DNA from: Patiriisocius_A hiemis
GTDB lineage: Bacteria > Bacteroidota > Bacteroidia > Flavobacteriales > Flavobacteriaceae
Length of the DNA stretch: 64,000 nt
Assembly: GCF_031846325.1 (NCBI RefSeq)
Contig: NZ_JAVRHZ010000001.1
Location: forward strand, 434,001 to 498,000
Direction of reading: 5' to 3'
The position numbers and the translations under genes were made by a program. Below, in pieces: positions 55,458-62,666 of this stretch. How positions within the stretch are numbered: position 1 is the stretch's first letter; every line of letters starts with the position of its first letter. The notes below the pieces were generated by a model. It did no database searches. It worked only from the letters and a program-made list of their open reading frames with translations, and had not been told where the DNA came from.

Positions 55458-57616
55458 GATACTTTTTCTAACTCATTTAAACTCACATTGGTTGTAAACA
55501 TACCATAATTTACAATTGCTTTCTCTTTTTCAATAGTGTCTATAGTACCAACAGCCTTACCATCTAGCATTCGAACTTGGTCTCCAACCTTTAAAACAAC
55601 TTTTGGTTTTGGAGGAGGTGCTTTTTTCGCTTTCGCTTTTTCCTTTTTCTTTTCTTTCCTAATTACAGCAACTTTTTGTTCTACCTCTTGCTTAATCTTA
55701 TGCTTTTTTTGTCGTACTTCTTTCTTCTTTTTAGGAGCTATCTTCTTACGCTTACTATTCTCTGTCATTACAAGTTTAAACAACTCATCAAGTAATGTCT
55801 TTTTTCTTTTTGAGTTATGATATTTTTCTGCAATGCTATCAAATTTTCTACCTAAAACGATTAGTTTTTGGTTAGCATCATACAACTCTTGATAACTTTC
55901 TAGTTTATCTTTTACACGTGCATTAATTTCTTCTAATTGTTTACTTTCTTCTTCGGCTTTTTTAGCTGAATCTTCAAGTGTAGCAGATGTTTTTCTAAGT
56001 TTAGAACGTTCTTTTTGTAAATTAGCAATGGTTTTATCGAAGCGAACTTTTCCACGTTCAATCTTCTTCTTCGATTTATTAATTAAACTATAAGGTATTC
56101 CATTTTTCTGAGCAACTTCAAACGTAAATGAACTTCCCGCTTCTCCCAAGTGTAATTTGTATAATGGTTCTAAGCTTCTACTGTCAAATTGCATATTGGC
56201 ATTAATGGCATGAGGTAATTCTGTAGCTAATAACTTTAAATTGGTATAGTGAGTTGTAATGATTCCAAATGCATTTCTTTCATAAAAAACTTCTAGAAAA
56301 GTTTCTGCAAGTGCACCTCCCAATTCTGGATCACTACCAGTTCCAAATTCATCTATTAAAAAAAGTGTTTTATCATTACACTTCTTTAAAAATTGATTCA
56401 TTTTTTTTAATCGGTAGCTATAAGTACTTAAATGATTTTCTATAGATTGGTTGTCACCAATGTCTGTTAATACACGATTGTAAAAACAAAACTCACTTTC
56501 GGACTCACAGGGAACTAGTAATCCGCTTTGAAACATTACCTGTAATAAACCTACAGTTTTTAGTGTAATACTTTTACCTCCTGCGTTTGGTCCACTAATT
56601 ACAATAATTCTTTTTGTTTTGTCAAGATCAATAGTTTGTGGAAAGGTTTTCTCTTTACGTTTATTGTTTGCAACTAAAAGTAGTGGGTGATAAGCATCTT
56701 TAAGAAAAGATCTTCTCTCTTTTGCTATTCTGGGAAACACACCATTAATACTAACTGCATACTTAGATTTTGCATATAAAACATCAATCCCTATCAAATA
56801 ATCTTGGTAATCACTTATAATAGTCTTATAAGGACGTACAAACTCAGTTAATGCTTTTAAAATTTTCTTTACTTCCTCGCGCTCCTCATAAATTAAATTA
56901 CTTAACTCGTTAGTGAAGTTTAACGTTTGTTGTGGCTCTATATATACAATACTCCCAGTTTTAGAAGTACCTAAGACAGCACCTTTTATTTTACGACGAT
57001 GCATAGCTTTTACAGCAAGTACGCGTCTGTTTTCTACTATAGATTCTCTAATTTCATCTAGATAATCGCTTTGGGCATACTGAGTTAATGCTTTATTAAA
57101 TGAGCTGTTAATCTGGCTCTTAATTACGTGCAATCTTTTTCTAATAACAGATAACTCTTGAGATGCATCATCACGTATTTGCCCATATTTATCAATTACT
57201 TTTACAACCTCTTCTTCAATAAGACTTGTAAATGTTAATGCTGAAGAAAATTCCTGTAGAGCGATATAAAACTCTTCATATTTCTTAAAAAACTTGAGAA
57301 GTGTTTTAGTGGTTTCACTAATACTTAAAATTCTCCGGAAGCTTGAAACTTCTAGCGTGCTATTCTCGATATCTAATAACTGGAGTTCTTTTGTAATAGC
57401 ATCAAAGCCATGATTTGGAATAGGGTTATCACCTTCAAAAGATGCTTTAAACTCTGTAACACGTTTAAGCGAAATAAGGGTCTCTTCTTTGTTTTTATAA
57501 GGAGTGATGCCTAAGACAGATTCAGTTCCAACTTCTGTTATACAATATTCAGAAACCTGTTGTAAGACAACTGGAAATTCTAGGTCTTCTAATGTTTTTT
57601 TATGGATATTTGTCAT
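55454..57616 (-). CDS. mutS2: MutS2-type DNA-binding ATPase without Smr domain
   Basis: A 720-residue MutS-family ATPase. The core and lever region (about 1-300) and a Walker A ISGPNAGGKSITLKT (near 338) with DEFGTGSDPELGGALAE (Walker B) are complete. The C-terminal half has a long Lys/Glu-rich coiled-coil (KERSKLRKTSATLEDS to KKEKAKAKKAPPPKPK), then a KOW-like beta module (VGDQVRMLDGKAVGTI). The Smr nuclease domain found in B. subtilis and Bacteroides MutS2 is absent. MutS2 limits recombination and rescues stalled ribosomes in other bacteria. The gene heads a two-gene unit with DCC and diverges from ung. Confidence 0.9.
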   Translation of the reverse strand: MTNIHKKTLEDLEFPVVLQQVSEYCITEVGTESVLGITPYKNKEETLISLKRVTEFKASFEGDNPIPNHGFDAITKELQLLDIENSTLEVSSFRRILSISETTKTLLKFFKKYEEFYIALQEFSSALTFTSLIEEEVVKVIDKYGQIRDDASQELSVIRKRLHVIKSQINSSFNKALTQYAQSDYLDEIRESIVENRRVLAVKAMHRRKIKGAVLGTSKTGSIVYIEPQQTLNFTNELSNLIYEEREEVKKILKALTEFVRPYKTIISDYQDYLIGIDVLYAKSKYAVSINGVFPRIAKERRSFLKDAYHPLLLVANNKRKEKTFPQTIDLDKTKRIIVISGPNAGGKSITLKTVGLLQVMFQSGLLVPCESESEFCFYNRVLTDIGDNQSIENHLSTYSYRLKKMNQFLKKCNDKTLFLIDEFGTGSDPELGGALAETFLEVFYERNAFGIITTHYTNLKLLATELPHAINANMQFDSRSLEPLYKLHLGEAGSSFTFEVAQKNGIPYSLINKSKKKIERGKVRFDKTIANLQKERSKLRKTSATLEDSAKKAEEESKQLEEINARVKDKLESYQELYDANQKLIVLGRKFDSIAEKYHNSKRKKTLLDELFKLVMTENSKRKKIAPKKKKEVRQKKHKIKQEVEQKVAVIRKEKKKEKAKAKKAPPPKPKVVLKVGDQVRMLDGKAVGTIDTIEKEKAIVNYGMFTTNVSLNELEKVS

Positions 57617-57663
57617 TCTGTTCCGCTTTTTTAGGCGGATGTTACTAAAGTGAATTTAGACTG

Positions 57664-57671
57664 CAAAAATA
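57664..57671 (-). promoter_or_regulatory. Candidate -7 element of mutS2
   Basis: The minus strand reads TATTTTTG, an exact TAnnTTTG match, 48 bases before the mutS2 ATG. No TTG at -33. Confidence 0.35.
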
Positions 57672-57677
57672 CAAATA

Positions 57678-58343
57678 ATGGATGTAAAAATTGATGGAAG
57701 TTGGAAAGAGGTATTACAAGATGAATTTAGTAAACCTTATTTTAAGCATCTTTCCCATTTTATAAAGCAAGAATATAAAAACTACACATGCTACCCACCA
57801 GGAAAACAGATTTTTTCAGCGTTTGAGTACACTCCATTTAATAAGGTTAAGGTAGTAATCCTGGGGCAAGACCCATATCACGGAGTAGGACAAGCTAATG
57901 GTTTGTGCTTTTCTGTAAATGATGGCGTGCCTATTCCGCCATCTCTAATTAATATTTACAAAGAAATTGAAGCCGATATTTTAAAACCTATACCTACTTC
58001 TGGAAACTTAGAGCGATGGGCAAAACAAGGAGTCTTATTATTGAATGCAACATTAACTGTTAGAGCACATCAAGCTGGAAGTCATCAAAGAAAAGGTTGG
58101 GAAATTTTTACGGATGCCGTTATTAAAAAAATATCTGATGAAAAAGAGAATGTAGTATTCTTATTATGGGGTGGATATGCTAAAAAGAAAGGAGCAAAAG
58201 TAGATACATCTAAGCATCTTGTGTTAAGTTGTGGACATCCATCACCGTTAAGCGCTAATAGGGGGTACTGGTTTGGAAATAAACATTTTAGTACTGTTAA
58301 TAAATATCTTAAAGAGCAGGAAGTTGCTCAAATTAATTGGTAA
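57678..58343 (+). CDS. ung: Uracil-DNA glycosylase (family 1)
   Basis: A 221-residue enzyme that removes uracil from DNA. Motif A GQDPYHGVGQANG holds the water-activating Asp65 and motif B is GHPSPLSANRGY with His187. VVFLLWGGYAKKKG and the LLNATLTVRA segment match family 1. Full length. It is a stand-alone gene diverging from mutS2. Confidence 0.96.
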   Translation: MDVKIDGSWKEVLQDEFSKPYFKHLSHFIKQEYKNYTCYPPGKQIFSAFEYTPFNKVKVVILGQDPYHGVGQANGLCFSVNDGVPIPPSLINIYKEIEADILKPIPTSGNLERWAKQGVLLLNATLTVRAHQAGSHQRKGWEIFTDAVIKKISDEKENVVFLLWGGYAKKKGAKVDTSKHLVLSCGHPSPLSANRGYWFGNKHFSTVNKYLKEQEVAQINW

Positions 58344-58365
58344 TATATAATTGGGGAGTTGTAGT

Positions 58366-58470
58366 TTACTCTTCTTCAGGGATTTCTTTTTCAGTATCGC
58401 TGCAGCTAAACTCTAATAATAGATAGTTAACAGCAAGTAAGCTCCCCAAAATGATTAAAAATGTTGTCAT
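58366..58470 (-). CDS. Single-span membrane microprotein, 34 residues
   Basis: ATG at 58470 opens a short frame to TAA at 58366. The product has one hydrophobic segment (about residues 3-22, FLIILGSLLAVNYLLLEF), then Cys24 and an acidic tail ending IPEEE. Short proteins of this shape (MTxFLIIxGxLL, LxxFSC) occur in Flavobacteriia genomes as far as I recall. The gene lies in the 190-base space between ung and the substrate-binding gene. Topology: N-out or N-in cannot be decided by eye. Confidence 0.6.
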   Translation of the reverse strand: MTTFLIILGSLLAVNYLLLEFSCSDTEKEIPEEE

Positions 58471-58534
58471 AATCTTACTTTTTACATTAGTAAGATGCTA
58501 GTTTGTAAAAAGGGTTGCGTGGGCAATAAAAAAA

Positions 58535-59383
58535 TTAAACAAGGATTTTACTTATATCAATCTTTTCTTCAATTAAATCTAACTGTAGCAATTTATCCTG
58601 TACTTTTTCTACTTGTTGTTTAGTTAGGTTTTCTTGACTCCATTCTGTTATGGAGAGCCATTCTTGTACATCTTCTAATTGTTGGTCATAACGGTTTGCA
58701 ATCATTCTATCTATAGACGGAATATTTTTAAAATCTAGAGTTGTTTCGTTAATTATTTTTAAAATGTTCTCAATAGCTTCACCATCATTGTCTAATACTT
58801 CATTTCTTACCGCAATAACAAAACAAGGCCATGGAGTAGGGCATTCGCCAACTCTATTAAAAGGACCATTATCTACAAAGGGCTTGGTTGTAAATTTTTC
58901 CCACATAAAATAATCTCCAATTCCTTTTGGGAGTCCTTCTAAAGCACCTTGTAAATTTTTTATTACTTCAAAGTCTAAATCCTTTTCTGTGTCCCAACCT
59001 TCATTTTCGGCATTTACATAAGCCATAAGATGAGAGCCTGAACCAAACCTGCTAATTGCAGCTTTTGTTCCTTTTAAATCTGATACTGAATTATAATTTG
59101 AATTTTTGGCTACATGAATTCCCCAAACTAAGGGGCTCTTTACAAAAACCTGAACTATCTTACTTTGGTTTCCTTGAATAATGTCTCTTATAATTCCTTC
59201 GGTTAAAATAACCGCCATGTCTATATCCCCATTACGCAAAGCTTTGCACATTTGTCCTGTACCACCATAAAAATCATTCCAACGAAGATTAATATCTTCT
59301 TCGTGATATTCTTTATTACTTAATGTTAAATACCATGGAAGATTAAAGTGTTCTGGCACACCGCCAATAATAAATTTTTTCAT
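58535..59383 (-). CDS. Substrate-binding-protein-like (PBP2 fold), no signal peptide
   Basis: 282 residues from ATG 59383 (MKKFIIGGVPEHFNLPWY). An in-frame GTG 9 bases upstream is less likely. The fold is that of periplasmic type 2 binding proteins: NGDIDMAVILTEG (about 52-64), SPLVWGIHVAKNSN, LKGTKAAISRFGSGSHLMAY, and the LPKGIGDYFMWE and PCFVIAVRNEVL segments. No signal peptide, lipobox or ABC transporter gene is present, so the protein is probably cytoplasmic. It may bind a small ligand, perhaps linked to the nucleoside phosphorylase 31 bases upstream. Related to phosphonate/taurine/thiamine-pyrimidine binding folds. Confidence 0.75.
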   Translation of the reverse strand: MKKFIIGGVPEHFNLPWYLTLSNKEYHEEDINLRWNDFYGGTGQMCKALRNGDIDMAVILTEGIIRDIIQGNQSKIVQVFVKSPLVWGIHVAKNSNYNSVSDLKGTKAAISRFGSGSHLMAYVNAENEGWDTEKDLDFEVIKNLQGALEGLPKGIGDYFMWEKFTTKPFVDNGPFNRVGECPTPWPCFVIAVRNEVLDNDGEAIENILKIINETTLDFKNIPSIDRMIANRYDQQLEDVQEWLSITEWSQENLTKQQVEKVQDKLLQLDLIEEKIDISKILV

Positions 59384-59414
59384 ATCTATCACCCTTTAAA
59401 GAGGGAGTCGTCTT

Positions 59415-60293
59415 TTATAATTCTTTGTTTACTAGCATTTCTAGGGTCTTTCTAATTAAAACATCTATTGTTTCTTCAGGATTTTTGCTAAAGCTTCCAG
59501 AAGCTCTATTTGCAAGTATCGCATTTAAAGAGATTGCTTGATGCCCTAATAGCATTGACATTCCATAAATACCTGAAGTTTCCATCTCTAGGTTAGTTAT
59601 TTTTTGATTATTAAACTGAAAAGACGCAATTTTATCATTAAGATTTTTATCATAGGTTGGTAAGCGTAATGTGCGTCCTTGTGGCCCATAAAAACCTACA
59701 TTGGTTGCTGTTATTCCTTTAAAGAAACCTTCAGTAGAGAATATGTTTAAAAGTTCTTTGTTTGCAGGAACTACATATGGATAAGACAAGTTAGAATTCC
59801 AATTTGTATGCTTTATAAAAGCTTCAGAAAAAGAAGTGTCTAAAAAGTCTGTATTGTCATAAAAATGAAGCAAATTATCAAAACCAATTGCTTTCTCAGA
59901 AATTAGCAAACTATCTACAGGTATATCTTCTTGGATTGCACCTGAGGTACCTATTCTAATAAATGTAAGTGCGGTATGCATCTTTTTAAGTGCCCTAGTT
60001 TCAAAATCTATGTTAACTAATGCATCCAGTTCGTTAAAAACGATGTCTATGTTATCTGTTCCAATGCCTGTAGAAATAATAGTTAGTCTTTTCCCTTTAT
60101 AAGTTCCTGTTACCGTTTTAAACTCTCTTTTATGTATAGTAACTTCAACTTCATCAAAATACTTTGCTATAGCGTCAACGCGCTCTGGGTCGCCAACAGT
60201 AATAATTGTTGTGGCAATATCCTTAGGAGTACAATTAAGATGGTAAATACTTCCATCTGTATTTAAGATTAACTCTGATTCTTTAATTTTCAT
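59415..60293 (-). CDS. Nucleoside phosphorylase
   Basis: A 292-residue member of the PNP/UDP family. Evidence: VGDPERVDAIAKYFDEVE near residue 32, IISTGIGTDNIDIVFNELDAL, RIGTSGAIQEDIPVDSLLIS (about 112-131), NLEMETSGIYGMSMLLGH and a final EETIDVLIRKTLEML. It splits nucleosides with phosphate to base and ribose-1-phosphate. Uridine phosphorylase is the closest pattern; substrate is not proved. It overlaps the DUF1835 gene by 11 bases and lies in the SUI1-DUF1835-phosphorylase-SBP run. Confidence 0.9.
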   Translation of the reverse strand: MKIKESELILNTDGSIYHLNCTPKDIATTIITVGDPERVDAIAKYFDEVEVTIHKREFKTVTGTYKGKRLTIISTGIGTDNIDIVFNELDALVNIDFETRALKKMHTALTFIRIGTSGAIQEDIPVDSLLISEKAIGFDNLLHFYDNTDFLDTSFSEAFIKHTNWNSNLSYPYVVPANKELLNIFSTEGFFKGITATNVGFYGPQGRTLRLPTYDKNLNDKIASFQFNNQKITNLEMETSGIYGMSMLLGHQAISLNAILANRASGSFSKNPEETIDVLIRKTLEMLVNKEL

Positions 60294-61218
60294 GAGCGGG
60301 ATAGAGTTGTTTTAGTTTGCTATCATAATAGTAGTTGTATTTTAAAATACCACCAAATTGAGTTGTGTCTTTTAGTACCGAAAATGCATTAAACTTACTA
60401 TGCAGTAGCTGTAATCCTTTTTTGTTTAGCTCTAAGTGTAATACTTCAGTATAAAAGGGTTTCATTTTTTTTATGATACGTTCCCATTGCAAATCGCCAA
60501 ACCCATAGTAATCTTGATTTTTAAGCAAGTGACCTAGTAATTGTTTTTCTGAAATAAATTCGTTTTTATCAATTGCCCTTAAAACTTTTGATTCTAAAGC
60601 ATTAATACCTGTTTCTTCTTCGGGAAATCGTTGTAAGTGTGCATTAATACAATCCTCTAGATAAGGAAGTTTTGTGTTATTAACCGTAATGGTTGACATA
60701 GCTGTATGCTCGTCTGAAGTATACCTTTCCCAAAACATTGAAAGTGTTTCAATTTCTTGAGTTGTTAAATGAATTCGTTTTTCAGCTTCGGCAAGAAGTT
60801 GTTTGTTGGTAAGCTCGTTAAGCGCAAAAAGCCCTTCTTGATTTTCAATATGTCCACTACAAATTAAAAAAAGTGGGATGGATGGATGGTTTTTGTTTAA
60901 AAAACATACTGCTGCAGCAAGATTAATATGGCAAAATAAATCGTATTCAAACCATAATACGATGCTTTGGTATGTTTCAAAATTTAAAGTTTTAAAAGAA
61001 AAAGCTAAGGCTTCATAATCTTCTTGGAGAGAAGTAGAGCTTGAATATCTTTTTAAAAACTCACATCTTTCTTCTATAAACTCATTAGAAAATATGTTGT
61101 TACTTACAGGACCTTCACAAAGCATTTCTCGCCAGGTTAAAATGTCTCCTAGAAAATCCATGCTTTTTAGCCTTTCAGTAAAACTATCTCCGTTAGTAAT
61201 ATGAAGGGTTTTATCCAC
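60283..61218 (-). CDS. DUF1835 domain protein
   Basis: 311 residues from GTG 61218. A TTG lies 3 bases upstream, but GTG gives the family N-terminus VDKTLHITNGDS. The DUF1835 domain spans about residues 1-120 with LHITNGDSFTERL, LTWREMLCEGP, and the VLWFEYDLFCHINL segment. The C-terminal part (DUF3658-like) is helical. The role is unknown. It overlaps the SUI1 gene (8 bases) and the nucleoside phosphorylase (11 bases). Confidence 0.8.
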   Translation of the reverse strand: MDKTLHITNGDSFTERLKSMDFLGDILTWREMLCEGPVSNNIFSNEFIEERCEFLKRYSSSTSLQEDYEALAFSFKTLNFETYQSIVLWFEYDLFCHINLAAAVCFLNKNHPSIPLFLICSGHIENQEGLFALNELTNKQLLAEAEKRIHLTTQEIETLSMFWERYTSDEHTAMSTITVNNTKLPYLEDCINAHLQRFPEEETGINALESKVLRAIDKNEFISEKQLLGHLLKNQDYYGFGDLQWERIIKKMKPFYTEVLHLELNKKGLQLLHSKFNAFSVLKDTTQFGGILKYNYYYDSKLKQLYPAHEN

Positions 61219-61540
61219 CAACTCGTTTTGTTTTAAAACCTTTTTCCTGTAAAAACTTCATTATTTTATCTCTGTAATCGCCTTGAATGATGATTTTTTC
61301 GTTTTTAAAACTCCCGCCAACGCTTAGTAATTGTTTTATTTCTTTGGCTAACTGTTTAAAGTCACTATCGGCTCCAGTATAACCTTCAATTATTGTAATA
61401 GGCTTTCCTTTTCTTTTTTCATATTTACAGAGTAAGGGGTCGTCCTGAAGCCATATATCACTTTCTGGTGCTTCAGGTTCTGAAGTTTCTTCAGGTACAT
61501 GGTCTGGGAAAAGATTTTTAAGCTGGTCTTGTAAGTCCAT
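61211..61540 (-). CDS. SUI1/eIF1-like translation factor (YciH family)
   Basis: A 109-residue protein. The N-terminal third is acidic and low-complexity (PDHVPEETSEPEAPESD). The C-terminal SUI1 domain (about 42-109) includes KPITIIEGYTG, KQLAKEIKQLLSVGGSF, KNEKIIIQGDYRDKIMKFLQ and EKGFKTKRVGG. It resembles archaeal/eukaryotic eIF1 and bacterial YciH, which tunes start-codon selection in E. coli. It is the first gene of the four-gene run and may be regulated with it. Frequent TTG starts in this window make an initiation-fidelity role interesting. Confidence 0.92.
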   Translation of the reverse strand: MDLQDQLKNLFPDHVPEETSEPEAPESDIWLQDDPLLCKYEKRKGKPITIIEGYTGADSDFKQLAKEIKQLLSVGGSFKNEKIIIQGDYRDKIMKFLQEKGFKTKRVGG

Positions 61541-61589
61541 TTTTATTAACTATAAACGGAAATTTTGTTATTAAGAGTAGTAATTTAGT

Positions 61590-62540
61590 TTACTTTTTTA
61601 TCAACCCAATTTCAACCAATCGTTGATGTAAAAATTCTCCTGCTGTAATATCTTCAAAAGCTTTTGGGTGATTCTCATCTACACACTCTGGCAAGCAACT
61701 CAAGTCCATATCACCTCTTGGGTGCATAAAAAATGGTATGCTATAACGTGGATTTCCCCATTCTTCCTTAGGAGGATTTACTACTCTATGTATAGTAGAG
61801 CGTAGCTTATTGTTAGTGTGGCGTTCTAGCATGTCACCTACATTAATCACTAACTCGTCTTCTTCTGGAATTGCATCAATCCACTCTCCATCTTTTCTCA
61901 ATACTTGCAGGCCTCCTGTAGAAGCGCCCATAAGCAAAGTAATTAAATTAATATCTCCATGCGCTCCTGCTCGTACAGCACCCTTAGGTTCTTCGGTAAT
62001 AGGAGGGTAGTGAATAGGCCGTAAAATACTGTTACCATTAGAAGCCCAATAATCAAAATAATGCTCATCTAATCCTATATATAATGCTAATGCTCTCAAG
62101 ACATAAATTCCAGTTTTTTCAAGCATTCTATATGCTTCCATTCCAGTTGGATTAAAATTGGGCAGCTCTTTTACTAGTACATTCTCTGGATATTCTTCTG
62201 GTAAATTAGCATCTTCGTCTGGTTCTTGTCCAAAATGCCAAAACTCTTTTAAATCACCTTCTTTTTTACCTTTTGCATGCTCCTTACCAAAAGAAACATA
62301 TCCTCTTTGTCCTCCAAGCCCTTCAATTTCATATGTTTTTTTAGTTTCTACTGGAAGAGCAAAAAATGATTTTACTTCCTTGTAAAGTTCATCTACAAGA
62401 GCATCACTTAAAAAATGATTTTTTAATGATACAAATCCTATTTCTTCGTAAGCGCTACCAATAGCATCTACAAAATATTGTTTTCGCTTAGGGTCTTCAG
62501 AGAGGAAGTCGGCTAAATCTACGCTAGGTATGTTATTCAT
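61590..62540 (-). CDS. 2-oxoglutarate/Fe(II)-dependent oxygenase (isopenicillin N synthase-like)
   Basis: 316 residues from ATG 62540 (MNNIPSVDLADFL). A longer in-frame extension reaches 62633 but starts without ATG and carries no family sequence. Residues about 1-130 are the DIOX_N region (EEIGFVSLKNHFL, EIEGLGGQRGYVSFG). The Fe ligands are His194, Asp196 and His251, and the 2-oxoglutarate-binding motif is Arg265-X-Ser267 (RYSIPFF). The fold is that of IPNS/flavonoid oxygenases. In bacteria such enzymes hydroxylate diverse small molecules, so no substrate is assigned. It diverges from the E1 gene. Confidence 0.9.
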   Translation of the reverse strand: MNNIPSVDLADFLSEDPKRKQYFVDAIGSAYEEIGFVSLKNHFLSDALVDELYKEVKSFFALPVETKKTYEIEGLGGQRGYVSFGKEHAKGKKEGDLKEFWHFGQEPDEDANLPEEYPENVLVKELPNFNPTGMEAYRMLEKTGIYVLRALALYIGLDEHYFDYWASNGNSILRPIHYPPITEEPKGAVRAGAHGDINLITLLMGASTGGLQVLRKDGEWIDAIPEEDELVINVGDMLERHTNNKLRSTIHRVVNPPKEEWGNPRYSIPFFMHPRGDMDLSCLPECVDENHPKAFEDITAGEFLHQRLVEIGLIKK

Positions 62541-62562
62541 ACAATCAAAAATTTTAGTAGTA

Positions 62563-62570
62563 CAAATATA
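62563..62570 (-). promoter_or_regulatory. Candidate -7 element of the oxygenase gene
   Basis: The minus strand reads TATATTTG, an exact TAnnTTTG match 22 bases before the ATG at 62540. No TTG at -33. Confidence 0.4.
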
Positions 62571-62617
62571 CCAATTATTGCTTGCTTTCCTTGTTGTTAA
62601 AAAAAAATACATTGACG

Positions 62618-62647
62618 TTGTTCTCAAGACCATTTTTTCTACATTTG
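62618..62647 (+). promoter_or_regulatory. Promoter of the E1 dehydrogenase gene
   Basis: TTG (62618-62620), a 19-base spacer, then TACATTTG (62640-62647). An exact Bacteroidota-type promoter placed 19 bases before the ATG at 62667. Confidence 0.65.
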
Positions 62648-62666
62648 AATTATATAAACTTAACTA

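Noticed and set aside
58351..58449. An 8-base inverted repeat (TTGGGGAG and CTCCCCAA) around the microprotein gene
   Set aside because: The arms are 83 bases apart, one lies within the coding frame and no extended pairing is seen, so chance is likely.
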